Below, one piece after another: positions 35,901-43,952 of a stretch of DNA of 64,000 nt. Every line of letters begins with the position of its first letter. Within the stretch, counting starts at the first letter, position 1. Source of the DNA: an uncultured Bacteroidia bacterium (GTDB lineage Bacteria; Bacteroidota; Bacteroidia; Bacteroidales; F082); NCBI GenBank assembly GCA_913009755.1, contig CAJVWU010000004.1, forward strand, positions 1 to 64,000, read 5' to 3'. The notes under the pieces were generated by a model, which saw nothing but the letters and a program-made list of their open reading frames with translations, was not told the origin of the DNA and did not search any database. Made by a program: the position numbers and the translations under genes.

Positions 35901-37357
35901 CACACCGGTGGTTAAGTGGTATTGAAGATGTAGATTTGCCGGGCTTCCCACTCGATTGGATCCGGTCGGGGACCCACCAGGAAGGCGGACAGGCAGGAGA
36001 GGGTGATGCCAGTAATGATGACTGGAAAATGTCTTCTACCCCGGCTAATCCCTGGGATCCCGCCGAAGCTTTTGAAAAACTGATTAATGGAACTTGGGCT
36101 CCTTACTGTATGACATCTTATGGAGTAAATGTTCCGGCCCTTACCGTGAAAACCCAAAGTGAAGTTGGCCCTGCATTGAACAGCGATTCAAAGCTTGATT
36201 CCAAATTAGGGGAAATCCATAGTGTTGATATTGTTTTCACACCGGATAAATCAAAATGGACACGATCGCCCGTACTAGAAATGGGTTTTGACGATGCATT
36301 ATCTGAAGGCCATGTCCATAAATTTGAGTTACGTGCTTCACCTTCCATTGATAAAGATGGAAAATTTGCCGAAATTGGTTCCGGACCCAGTGAAAATGAA
36401 GGAGATCCAAATTACATCAGCGACCACGGTATGGGATGGTTTCCGGGTTATGCCATTGATATCGAAACAGGGGAAAGACTGAACATTATGTATGGGGAAG
36501 ATTCGTACCTTGTAGGTCAAAATGGACGCGACATGCAGTTTAACCCCCCGAAAAGGCGTTTTATCCCGAATGTTAATGATCCACTCCTGACCCAACTTGC
36601 CGACCCGAATATCTTCCAGGGCTCACTGGGAAACATGATCCCGGTAATGGGTGGAAAACATTATGTCTATATCATGGGGCATAAAAGTGAAGAGTTGTCC
36701 ATGCTTGGCATTAAATTTACAATGCCTGCTTACGATGCAGGACGTTATGCAATGACCGTGCTCGATACGATATATGACAATTTAAAATATATTATTACGG
36801 CAAGTCAGTTCTTTGCAACCACTATGTATGTGGGAATGCCCATGGGTGTGGAAAATGAAGACTGGTTGGCCAATGAGGCTACTATTCGGATTAGAATATC
36901 CGTTCCTTATCAACGTGGATATTCTGCTGTTCCGCTTGATACGGTTTATGCGGGTATGGATGTCAATAATTTTTACCCCATGTACGACTTTTCCATGGAG
37001 GGTCTTCAGTCGGAGTATAATAACCCGCAGAAGTTTGCCAGTGATCTTGATGAGATCAGGGTGGTCCCCAACCCGTATTATGCTTATTCGACTTATGAAA
37101 GCAATCCATTGGAGAACCTGGTTAAGATCACCAACCTGCCCCAAAAATGTACGATAACCATTTATACTATAAGTGGCTTGAAGATCAGGCAGTTTAAGAA
37201 AGACTCACCCAATACGACTTTAAGTTGGGATTTGAAAAACTATGCGACTGTCCCCATTTCGGGTGGAGTATATTATTTACATATAAAAACAGATCAGGGA
37301 GAAAAAATCCTGAAGTTTTTTGCTGTGATGAGAGTCCCTGACTTTAACACGTTTTAA
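32954..37357 (+). CDS. Very large secreted T9SS cargo protein of unknown function
   Basis: A 1467-residue protein with an N-terminal signal peptide (about 1-22, ending near NQAFSEEYK). Near the mature start is NNVRARINTGGDMWWDLPGG, a block typical of large Bacteroidota cell-surface proteins. A calcium-loop-like DNNGDGEYDPQMGDYPYYD lies near residue 200. The last 95 residues (VVPNPYYAYSTYESNPLENL then VKITNLPQKCTITIYTISG and ISGGVYYLHIKTDQGEKILK) form a sorting domain of the T9SS type. Between them I recognise no enzyme motif. It sits between a TonB-dependent receptor and a PorV/PorQ-like protein, probably in one operon. Confidence 0.75.
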   Translation: MNITRITLIICISALVWNQAFSEEYKYDSGKKSSRNLKQTTAGCPPSSGYDWLDINNVRARINTGGDMWWDLPGGTGAKYYIPKAGTATSMFSGALWIGGLDINNQLKLAAQRYRQVGIDYWTGPLTVDGTAAVGEETCAEYDRFFKITRAQVDEFLSHTDPETGLFVPSEDYTIPNAILNWPAHGDVTKDQSYYLAPFYDNNGDGEYDPQMGDYPYYDISNALCHTKLPTMEEELEGDVKGSVLADQVIKGDQTLWWVFNDKGNIHTETNGAAIGLEIRAQAFAFATNDVINNMTFYSYEIINRSTFELTQTFFSPWVDTDLGYAWDDFVGCDVGRGLGYCYNGKDIDGNGEIEAYGAHPPAVGVDFFQGPYMDPDGLDNPKWKIVIDPATGDTTLEQLCDVSINGVNFQNGIVDDERFGMRRFIYHNNSGGPLGDPQIAPQYYNYLRSIWKDGTKMLYGGTGHYSGAGTVGPACDFMFPGDTDPCNWGTHGQPPNGGFNTNGFYWTEETGNNGSPNPPGDRRFMQSAGPFTLKSGAVNYITVGIPWARTTTGKAWASVELLRVVDDKCQTLFDNCFKVIDGPTAPDLTIQELDQRLIFYISNSPVSNNYKEKYAEYDPNILQPLPGSKPPVRSDSIYRFEGYQIFQLASEDVSVESLHNADKARLVAQFDVKNGITRLINYNYDESLGFVVPVVEVNGQDNGISHSFEITQDAFATGDSRLVNNKDYYYLALAYAYNDYLDFGLNWPNSSGQTHPYLSGRKNIGDRTRNGKPYMAMPHKTVNGTILNSDYGARPQVTRIAGFGNGGLNVDLTPETLEEIMSKPPAGPDNLFGSPNYPIAYNPVYQINAGPLNAKVIDPVTVVNGNYIWWMDTLFPQKIYNLTNKPEVSGDSTSKMSGYWYLVNKETNKGEKSDTTIIWGNEQIFLDEGFAIEAVQPFFSGPIPYGTVPVSQNGNTVQKTIHGVFAPNNGVIESALKFADSSHRWLSGIEDVDLPGFPLDWIRSGTHQEGGQAGEGDASNDDWKMSSTPANPWDPAEAFEKLINGTWAPYCMTSYGVNVPALTVKTQSEVGPALNSDSKLDSKLGEIHSVDIVFTPDKSKWTRSPVLEMGFDDALSEGHVHKFELRASPSIDKDGKFAEIGSGPSENEGDPNYISDHGMGWFPGYAIDIETGERLNIMYGEDSYLVGQNGRDMQFNPPKRRFIPNVNDPLLTQLADPNIFQGSLGNMIPVMGGKHYVYIMGHKSEELSMLGIKFTMPAYDAGRYAMTVLDTIYDNLKYIITASQFFATTMYVGMPMGVENEDWLANEATIRIRISVPYQRGYSAVPLDTVYAGMDVNNFYPMYDFSMEGLQSEYNNPQKFASDLDEIRVVPNPYYAYSTYESNPLENLVKITNLPQKCTITIYTISGLKIRQFKKDSPNTTLSWDLKNYATVPISGGVYYLHIKTDQGEKILKFFAVMRVPDFNTF

Positions 37358-37398
37358 ATTTATAATAGAGATAAAGAACGAGAAAAACCATACAGATT

Positions 37399-38460
37399 AT
37401 GAAATTTCTTTACAGAACATTGGTTGTTTTACTCATCGCGACCCTATTGATGCCCAACATCTCATTTGCCGGAAACAAAGACAGGCAAGGTCAGGCAGGA
37501 GGGGCTGAATTGATGATCAACCCCTGGCCGAGAAGTAGTGGATGGGGAAATGCAAATATGGCCAGCGTCAAAGGGATTGAGGCCCTTTGGGGAAATGTGG
37601 CCGGTGCGGCATTTACCAAAAGAACACAGTTGCAGTTTGCTTATACGGACTGGATGAAAGGTACAGGAACAAATATCATCGCTTTCGGGCTTACTCAAAA
37701 AGTAGGTGAAGCCGGTGCCCTGGGCTTGCAGGTTATGTCAATGAATTTTGGAGAAGTTGAAATAACCACTACCAATAGCCCGGATGGCGGAGTGGGTACT
37801 TACAAACCAAACCTGATGAATTTTTCCATCAGTTATTCCAAAGCCTTTTCAAATAGCATATACGCCGGGGTCCTGGTCAAACTTATTTCCGAATCAATTG
37901 CCGATATTAATGGTTTTGGTATTGCACTTGATATAGGGATTCAATATGTTACCGGGGAAAATGACCAGATGGCTTTTGGAATCGCTTTAAAAAATCTGGG
38001 CCCGAAAATGAGCTTCAGCGGCGATGGGCTGTCAATCAGGTCTTTATTGCCCGGGCAATCTACCCTTTTTACAACAGAACAGCGTTCGATGCCTTTCGAA
38101 TTACCGGCACAATTAAATATTGGTGCATCTTATGCCTTCCTGATGCCGGCAGAAAATAAGATTACCCTGGCCGGCAATTTTACATCCAACTCCTTTTCAA
38201 GAGACCAGTTTGTGCTTGGGTTGGAATATAGTTTTAAAGAGATATTTGTGATCAGGGCCGCCTACACTTATGAAAACGGTATGTGGGACGATATCTATAC
38301 GCCCCAGAATACAAATGTGAATAACGGGCTAAGTGCCGGTATCAGCCTGGCCTTGCCGTTGAACAAAGAAAAAGGTACCTATATTGGAATTGATTATGCC
38401 TTCAGGCAAACGGTAGTATTTAATAATAATCATACTTTAGGCTTAATATTTAATTTCTAA
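37399..38460 (+). CDS. PorV/PorQ-family outer-membrane protein
   Basis: A 353-residue outer-membrane barrel with a signal peptide (1-24, NISFAGNKD). The family start is visible as AGGAELMINPWPRSSGWGNA then NMASVKGIEALWGNVAGAAF. The barrel ends HTLGLIFNF. PorV proteins shuttle T9SS substrates to the attachment complex; PorQ proteins act similarly. Following a T9SS cargo gene by 41 bases, it is more likely a dedicated partner for that cargo than the main PorV. The assignment to PorV versus PorQ is not certain. Confidence 0.8.
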   Translation: MKFLYRTLVVLLIATLLMPNISFAGNKDRQGQAGGAELMINPWPRSSGWGNANMASVKGIEALWGNVAGAAFTKRTQLQFAYTDWMKGTGTNIIAFGLTQKVGEAGALGLQVMSMNFGEVEITTTNSPDGGVGTYKPNLMNFSISYSKAFSNSIYAGVLVKLISESIADINGFGIALDIGIQYVTGENDQMAFGIALKNLGPKMSFSGDGLSIRSLLPGQSTLFTTEQRSMPFELPAQLNIGASYAFLMPAENKITLAGNFTSNSFSRDQFVLGLEYSFKEIFVIRAAYTYENGMWDDIYTPQNTNVNNGLSAGISLALPLNKEKGTYIGIDYAFRQTVVFNNNHTLGLIFNF

Positions 38461-38471
38461 GAAACTTTTTA

Positions 38472-38502
38472 TTGCCTGAAAGGCATTAAGATATTATCTT
38501 TG
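38472..38502 (+). promoter_or_regulatory. Putative greA promoter
   Basis: TTG at 38472-38474 and TATCTTTG at 38495-38502 are 20 bases apart, a good match to the Bacteroidota consensus. Transcription would start near 38509, a few bases before the hairpin at 38513. Confidence 0.55.
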
Positions 38503-38512
38503 CAGCCTGAAA

Positions 38513-38542
38513 GGACCCTTAATACAGTTAGGGGTCTTTTTA
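38513..38542 (+). terminator. Hairpin and T-run between the PorV-like gene and greA
   Basis: GACCCTTAA pairs with TTAGGGGTC (one wobble pair) and is followed by TTTTTAT. By form it is an intrinsic terminator for the upstream operon. It lies just downstream of a promoter-like element, so it could also be a leader attenuator of greA. Confidence 0.7.
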
Positions 38543-38574
38543 TCTTATTTACTAAATGCAAAACATTTTAAATT

Positions 38575-39048
38575 ATGACTGAGTCAAGGTACTTTACTGA
38601 AGACGGATTGAGAAATTTACAAGAAGAACTTGATCAGCTTATCCGTTTTGAACGGCCTAAAATATCAAAGCAAATTGCTGAAGCAAGAGACAAAGGTGAT
38701 CTGTCGGAAAATGCTGAATATGATGCTGCTAAAGAAGCTCAGGGCTTACTCGAATTAAGAATATCTAAACTTCAGGAAAAGATTCATAATGCCAGGATCA
38801 TTGATGAATCAAAACTGGATAAATCAAAAGTACTGGTGTTGTCTACCGTTACCATAAAGAATTTAAAAAACGGCACCACCAATAAATATACTTTAGTCCC
38901 TGAAGAAGAATCCAACCTGAAAAGGGGTAAATTATCGGTTGAATCACCTATCGCGAAAGGCCTTTTAGGGAAAAAAGTCGGAGATAAAGTCGAAATAAAG
39001 GTCCCTGCCGGAACCATCCCCTTTGAAGTTGTTGACATCCAGTCTTAA
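38575..39048 (+). CDS. greA: Transcription elongation factor GreA
   Basis: A 157-residue GreA that rescues backtracked RNA polymerase by stimulating transcript cleavage. The N-terminal coiled coil (about 1-75) has GLRNLQEELDQLIRFERPKI and the acidic tip region ARDKGDLSENAEYDAAKEAQ, which carries the catalytic Asp and Glu. The C-terminal FKBP-like domain (about 80-157) has SPIAKGLLGKKVGDKVEIKV. Length and motifs are standard. The leader contains the hairpin described at 38513-38542. Confidence 0.97.
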   Translation: MTESRYFTEDGLRNLQEELDQLIRFERPKISKQIAEARDKGDLSENAEYDAAKEAQGLLELRISKLQEKIHNARIIDESKLDKSKVLVLSTVTIKNLKNGTTNKYTLVPEEESNLKRGKLSVESPIAKGLLGKKVGDKVEIKVPAGTIPFEVVDIQS

Positions 39049-39155
39049 TCCCTTAAAATCGGAAACCCTGTCAGGTACTGAGTTTTATTGAGAAAGCATT
39101 CCGGGTGATTTTTGTTTTTACAATTTTCTGTTCCGGTTTTCCATTATTTCCAATG

Positions 39156-39194
39156 ACCAATTATCCGGTAACCAATCATCCGGTAACCAATTTT
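39156..39194. repeat. 15-bp tandem repeat, about 2.6 copies
   Basis: ACCAATTATCCGGTA, ACCAATCATCCGGTA and a partial ACCAATTTT follow each other directly, between greA and the HIT gene. The copies differ at one position. No function is evident. Confidence 0.75.
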
Positions 39195-39227
39195 AACAAT
39201 AAAATAATTTTACTGTATTAAATTTTA

Positions 39228-39235
39228 TAATTTTG
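39228..39235 (+). promoter_or_regulatory. Putative -7 element of the HIT-family gene
   Basis: TAATTTTG lies 23 bases before the ATG. No good -33 match is seen at the usual distance. Confidence 0.4.
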
Positions 39236-39258
39236 GGATAAACCAAAAAGAAAAAATT

Positions 39259-39669
39259 ATGGCTACTGTTTTCACGAAAATTATCAACGGCGAAATCCCC
39301 TGCTATAAAATTGCCGAATCAAAAGAATGTTTTGCTTTTCTTGATATTAACCCGCTGGCTAAGGGTCATGCACTGGTGATCCCTAAAAAAGAAACAGATT
39401 ACATTTATGATCTGGATGATGAACTTTACCTGATTTTATTTGACTTTGCTAAAAAGGTGGGAAAAGCCATCGAGTCGGTTATTCCGTGCAAACGAATCGG
39501 AATGATCGTGTTTGGACTGGATGTTCCCCATGCCCATATCCATTTAATCCCTATCAATAAGCAATCGGAAATGAGTTTTGCCAGTCCGAGGGTGAAATTA
39601 AACCGGGAAGAATTTACAGCAATTGCCGGCAAGATTGTCAATGCTTTTAGTGAAATGAATCCCGGCTGA
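39259..39669 (+). CDS. HIT-family nucleotide hydrolase
   Basis: A 136-residue histidine-triad protein. Members cleave AMP-linked substrates such as adenosine phosphoramidates. The start IFTKIINGEIPCYKI-type block (here VFTKIINGEIPCYKIAES) and the triad HAHIHLIPI (H-x-H-x-H) are both present. Length and motif order match the bacterial HinT-like group. It is a single gene convergent with purF. Confidence 0.92.
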   Translation: MATVFTKIINGEIPCYKIAESKECFAFLDINPLAKGHALVIPKKETDYIYDLDDELYLILFDFAKKVGKAIESVIPCKRIGMIVFGLDVPHAHIHLIPINKQSEMSFASPRVKLNREEFTAIAGKIVNAFSEMNPG

Positions 39670-39692
39670 TAAAAATCCGAAAAGGGGAAAAA

Positions 39693-41594
39693 TCAATAAG
39701 CACGTGTATTCCGTCCTTCAATATAGTTGATGAATGATTGGTTTACCACCTTGTTTCCTCCGGGGGTAGGATAGTCGCCCGTGAAATACCAGTCGCCTGT
39801 ATGGTGCGGAATGGCTGCATGCAGATGCTCAATATTCTGGTAAATGACTTTTACACAGGCCTGAATATCCTGGCCGGTTACCAGGGCAGCAATTTTATCG
39901 GAAATCTGGTCGGCAGTAAAAGGTATGTATATTCCCTTAACATAATTCACAATTTCCTCTTTCGGCAGATTTTCCTGTGCTTTTGACTTCATGTAAACTT
40001 CGTTGATGATATGTTCCTGCTGCGTTTCTTTCAACAATAGGATGGCTGCTTTAAACGCAATAAAGTCATTCAGCCGGGCCATGTCAATGCCATAACAATC
40101 GGGATATCTGATTTGCGGCGCAGAGGAAGCGACGACAATCTTTTTAGGGCCTAAACGGTCGAGCATACGGATGATACTTTCCTTCAGGGTAGTCCCCCTC
40201 ACAATGCTGTCGTCAATTACAACCAGTGTGTCAATGCCCCGCCTGATCACGCCATAAGTAACATCATAAACGTGGGCAACCAGGTCGTTGCGCTGATTAT
40301 CAGCCGTGATGAAAGTCCGTAACTTTACATCTTTAACAGCGATGGTTTCAATTCTCGGTTTAACCGAGAACATCATTTCCAGTTTTTCCCGGTTTATGGC
40401 CGGCCCTTCTTTTAAAATTTCTTCGGATATCCGGTTTGTCCGGAAATCGTTTATCATTTCAACAAGCCCGCTAAAAGCAACCGAAGCCGTGTTGGGGATA
40501 TATGAAAAAACCGTGTTCTCAAGGTCAAAATCAATTTCTTCCAGAATTTTCTGTCCCAAAAACCAACCCAGTTTTTTGCGCTCGCGGTAGATGTCTTTGT
40601 CTGAACCCCTTGAAAAATAAATTCGCTCGAATGAACAGGATTTTTTAGGAAGGGGATCAATAAACCGGTCAAAGCTTACCTTCCCGTTTTTCCTGATGAT
40701 CATGGCGTGGCCCGGAGGAAGTTCTTTCACTTCATCAAACTGCAGATTAAAAGTTGTTTGAATGACCGGCCTTTCCGAAGCAGCCACCACCACTTCATCA
40801 TCACAATAATAAAAAGCTGGCCGTATGCCTGCCGGGTCGCGCATTACAAACGAATCACCGTGGCCGAGCAGCCCGCCGATAACATAACCGCCATCCCATC
40901 GTTTGGCCGATTCCTTTAAGATATTAAGGACATCCAGTTGGTTGATGATATGTTGTGTTGTCTCAAATTTTGAAAATCCTTTCTCTTTGAATTGCCGGTA
41001 AACCCGTTCATTTTCTTCATCCAGGAAATGCCCGATTTTTTCAATTACGGTAACCGTATCGGAAGTTTCAACAGGGTATTGTCCCAGGTCAACCAGCGTT
41101 TGGAACAGTTCGATATTGTTGGTCATATTAAAATTACCGGCCAGCACCAGGCTGCGCGTTTTCCAGTTGTTTGCCCTGATCATGGGGTGCAGGTTCGACT
41201 TTTGGTTTCCCCCGTAAGTTCCATAACGCAGATGGCCAAGGAACAGTTCGCCGGTAAATTCTACGCGGGCTTTTAGCCAGTTTACATCGTTCAGCCGTTT
41301 GGGATTATCCTGAACCGCTTCATTAATTTTGTGGTAAACTTTGTTGAAAATGTCCTGAATGGGGGCATTTGCATTCGACCGTATCCGGCTGATGTATTTA
41401 TTCCCGGGAGGAAGGTCAAATTTTACTTCTGCAATACCGGCCCCGTCCTGTCCGCGGTTGTGCTGCTTCTGTAACAGTAAATGCAATTTCCGGATGCCAT
41501 AAAGGGATGTTCCGTATTTGGCAAGATAATATTCAAGGGGCTTTAAAAGCCGGATCAGTGCTACACCACACTCATGATTAATTTGGTCGCTCAT
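39693..41594 (-). CDS. purF: Amidophosphoribosyltransferase
   Basis: A 633-residue enzyme for the first committed step of purine synthesis: PRPP plus glutamine to phosphoribosylamine. The glutaminase domain begins after a nine-residue leader, with the nucleophile in HECGVALIRL, so a short propeptide must be removed to free the Cys. The phosphoribosyltransferase domain has the PRPP loop TLVVIDDSIVRGTTLKESI. It is longer than the E. coli enzyme (about 505 residues); the longer form is usual in Bacteroidota. It is divergent from the acetyltransferase gene. Confidence 0.9.
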   Translation of the reverse strand: MSDQINHECGVALIRLLKPLEYYLAKYGTSLYGIRKLHLLLQKQHNRGQDGAGIAEVKFDLPPGNKYISRIRSNANAPIQDIFNKVYHKINEAVQDNPKRLNDVNWLKARVEFTGELFLGHLRYGTYGGNQKSNLHPMIRANNWKTRSLVLAGNFNMTNNIELFQTLVDLGQYPVETSDTVTVIEKIGHFLDEENERVYRQFKEKGFSKFETTQHIINQLDVLNILKESAKRWDGGYVIGGLLGHGDSFVMRDPAGIRPAFYYCDDEVVVAASERPVIQTTFNLQFDEVKELPPGHAMIIRKNGKVSFDRFIDPLPKKSCSFERIYFSRGSDKDIYRERKKLGWFLGQKILEEIDFDLENTVFSYIPNTASVAFSGLVEMINDFRTNRISEEILKEGPAINREKLEMMFSVKPRIETIAVKDVKLRTFITADNQRNDLVAHVYDVTYGVIRRGIDTLVVIDDSIVRGTTLKESIIRMLDRLGPKKIVVASSAPQIRYPDCYGIDMARLNDFIAFKAAILLLKETQQEHIINEVYMKSKAQENLPKEEIVNYVKGIYIPFTADQISDKIAALVTGQDIQACVKVIYQNIEHLHAAIPHHTGDWYFTGDYPTPGGNKVVNQSFINYIEGRNTRAY

Positions 41595-41611
41595 TGAACT
41601 GTCAGAATGTT

Positions 41612-41619
41612 TATTTTTG
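41612..41619 (+). promoter_or_regulatory. Putative -7 element of the acetyltransferase gene
   Basis: TATTTTTG lies 32 bases before the ATG at 41652. It supports that start, because an in-frame ATG at 41607 would fall upstream of the transcript. Confidence 0.4.
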
Positions 41620-41651
41620 TTCGCGATACCCGCACAAAAGTATTAAAAAAG

Positions 41652-42104
41652 ATGTTCCGAATACGATTAGCTATTGAAGCAGATACCCAGGCCATTATTG
41701 ATTTTCAAATGAAAATGGCGTTGGAAAGCGAGGACTTTCAGCTTAACCGTGAAACCTTGGCCAGTGGTGTGATTGCCGTTTTCAGGGATCCGCAAAAAGG
41801 TAAATATTTTGTTGCAGAACATGATGGTGAAGTCATCGCCTCCATGCTGCTGACGCCTGAATGGAGCGACTGGCGGAACCGGTGGGTTTTTTGGCTGCAA
41901 TCGGTTTATGTGCTGCCCGATTACAGAAAAAAGGGTGTTTTCAGGATGATGTACAGCCATGCAAAAAAACTGGTTGAAGAAGACAATGATTGCGCAGGCC
42001 TGCGGTTGTACGTGGATGTGGACAATAAAAATGCCCTGGCCGTTTACCGGGCACTGGGTATGAATGGAGATCATTATAAAGTATTTGAATGGATGAAAGG
42101 GTAG
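41652..42104 (+). CDS. GNAT-family N-acetyltransferase
   Basis: A 150-residue acetyltransferase from ATG 41652. The GNAT fold is supported by the N-terminal RLAIEADTQAIIDFQ, the central strand with SVYVLPDYRKKGVFRMMYSH (acetyl-CoA binding motif A, R-x2-G-like), and LRLYVDVDNKNALAVYRALG (motif B), where the asparagine and tyrosine are typical. The substrate cannot be inferred. It is transcribed divergently from purF. Confidence 0.87.
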   Translation: MFRIRLAIEADTQAIIDFQMKMALESEDFQLNRETLASGVIAVFRDPQKGKYFVAEHDGEVIASMLLTPEWSDWRNRWVFWLQSVYVLPDYRKKGVFRMMYSHAKKLVEEDNDCAGLRLYVDVDNKNALAVYRALGMNGDHYKVFEWMKG

Positions 42105-42333
42105 AAGGTTGGAGTAGAAGTTTGGGGTATAAGGTATATATGGGTTTAAGGAGTGCAAGAGTGTGCCGATGGCATGCCTGTGGCAGAAGGTTGGAAGGAA
42201 ATACATCTGTTTCTGAATTGGAAGATTCAGTTTTCTATCAATTGCCCCGTCCTTTAGGGCGGGGATGCAAATGATAGTATAATTAAAAATCAGCGAAAAA
42301 TAAGAATAAATAATTCAAGTAAATATAACAAAC
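42105..42333. repeat. Intergenic stretch with REP-like palindrome
   Basis: No convincing gene. At 42236-42276 is a long imperfect palindrome: inner arms CCCCGTCCT and AGGGCGGGG around a TT loop, outer arms TATCAATTGC and GCAAATGATA. A related palindrome lies at 47275-47306. Such paired GC-rich palindromes resemble REP elements spread by single-strand transposases. Confidence 0.55.
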
Positions 42334-43929
42334 ATGAAACAACTCATCTTATTCATAGCGATCATTATTTATCCGTTTACCGGATTTTCACAAACCGAAA
42401 CCCGGGCTGACCGGACAGGCGGTTTTCCGGATGCCTGTACCTCCATCACGGTTGGCAGGCTGGCCTCGGCAGATGGCTCGGTCATCACTTCACATACTGA
42501 CGACAGCCACCGGACAAGATCATGGATTGACATTGTCCCGGGCAAAAAACATAAACCGGGCGAAACGGTTCCCATGTATAAAAGGGTAAAGAACGATTCA
42601 CTCGCCATGCCGGCTTATGCCCACATCAAAATCGGTGAAATTCCACAGGTGGACAAAACTTACGGATACATCAACACGGCTTATCCAAGCCTGAACACCA
42701 AGCAACTGGGTATCGGCGAATCCACATTCGGTGGCCGGGAAGAACTGCAAAGCGACAGCGGCCTGATTGACTGCCAGCGGTTGTGCCGGTTGATGCTGGA
42801 AAGAAACACAACAGCACGTGATGCTATTCAAATGGCGGGTGAACTATTAAAAAAATACGGATGGAACGATTCCGGAGAAGCCCTGACCATTGCCGATAAA
42901 AATGAGGTCTGGCATTTCGAGGTCGTGGGACCCGGAAAAGGGAAAGTTGGTGCGGTCTGGGTGGCGCAACGTGTTCCTGATGACCATGTTGCCGTGAATG
43001 TGAATGCCAGTACTATCAAAGAAATTAATTTGCAAGACAAAGATCATTTCATGGCTTCCGGCAACATTTACCGGGTAGCCACCGATAATGGCTGGTGGAA
43101 CCCTGAAAAAGAAGAATTCAGGTTTTGCTATGCGTATGCCCCCGAAAGCCGGACTTCTTTTGCTGCCCGGAGGCGCGAGTGGCGCGTGTTCGACTTGCTT
43201 GCTCCCTCGCTTAAACTGGATCCAAATGCTGAGAATTTTCCTTTTTCCATCAAACCGGATACGTTGGTCACAATGGAAAAACTGATCTCTGTTTTCAAAG
43301 ATTATTATCAGGGCACACCTTTCGACATGCGTAAAACACTAACGGTTACCGATGAAAACGGCAAAACCGTAATTTCCCCACTGGCCAGTCCTTTTATGCC
43401 TTACGATGCCAACAAGCTTTTTAAAATCAACGGGGGGTGGGGCTGGCTTGGCGAACGAACCATTGCCCGCTGGTACACCATGTATGCCACCATCATCCAG
43501 TTGCGTAACTGGCTGCCGGATGAAATAGGAGGTGTGGAATGGCTCGCCATGGACAATGTGGCTTCCTCGGTTTATGTTCCGGTTTACGGGTCCGTTACGG
43601 ATATGCCCCATCAGTACAAAGTCCCCGGAAGGGTAAATGGTTTTACGATGGAATCGGCCTGGTGGATTTTCAACAGAACAGGAACTCTGGCAGCACACCG
43701 CTGGGGGGATATGCACAAAGATGTGGATGCTGTTTGGGAACCCATCCAGAAAAAGTTTATTAGAGAACTGCCTGCCATTGACAAAGCGGCACTGGACCTG
43801 TACAAAAAAGACCCTTCACTGGCTGTTCAGTTTCTAACGCAATATACCAATCAACAGGGAACTATGGTAATGGACCGTTGCATTAAACTGGGAAATGACC
43901 TTTGGACTAAATATGATGAAAAGTTTTAG
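42334..43929 (+). CDS. Secreted C69-family dipeptidase
   Basis: A 531-residue peptidase of the C69 (PepD-like) Ntn-hydrolase family, which cleaves dipeptides. A signal peptide (about 1-19, TGFSQ) targets it to the periplasm or beyond. The catalytic Cys is in FPDACTSITVGRLASADGSV, where family members begin after processing. Later blocks include LDIVPG-like WIDIVPGKKHKPGE and NEVWHFEVVGPGKGKVGAVW. It precedes an unknown lipoprotein gene by 23 bases and may be co-transcribed. Confidence 0.85.
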   Translation: MKQLILFIAIIIYPFTGFSQTETRADRTGGFPDACTSITVGRLASADGSVITSHTDDSHRTRSWIDIVPGKKHKPGETVPMYKRVKNDSLAMPAYAHIKIGEIPQVDKTYGYINTAYPSLNTKQLGIGESTFGGREELQSDSGLIDCQRLCRLMLERNTTARDAIQMAGELLKKYGWNDSGEALTIADKNEVWHFEVVGPGKGKVGAVWVAQRVPDDHVAVNVNASTIKEINLQDKDHFMASGNIYRVATDNGWWNPEKEEFRFCYAYAPESRTSFAARRREWRVFDLLAPSLKLDPNAENFPFSIKPDTLVTMEKLISVFKDYYQGTPFDMRKTLTVTDENGKTVISPLASPFMPYDANKLFKINGGWGWLGERTIARWYTMYATIIQLRNWLPDEIGGVEWLAMDNVASSVYVPVYGSVTDMPHQYKVPGRVNGFTMESAWWIFNRTGTLAAHRWGDMHKDVDAVWEPIQKKFIRELPAIDKAALDLYKKDPSLAVQFLTQYTNQQGTMVMDRCIKLGNDLWTKYDEKF

Positions 43930-43952
43930 TGAACCATTAATTTTTTTATCAG

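Noticed and set aside
42089-42274. 61-codon frame after the acetyltransferase gene
   Set aside because: It reads through a GC-rich palindrome and has no conserved feature, so it is probably chance.
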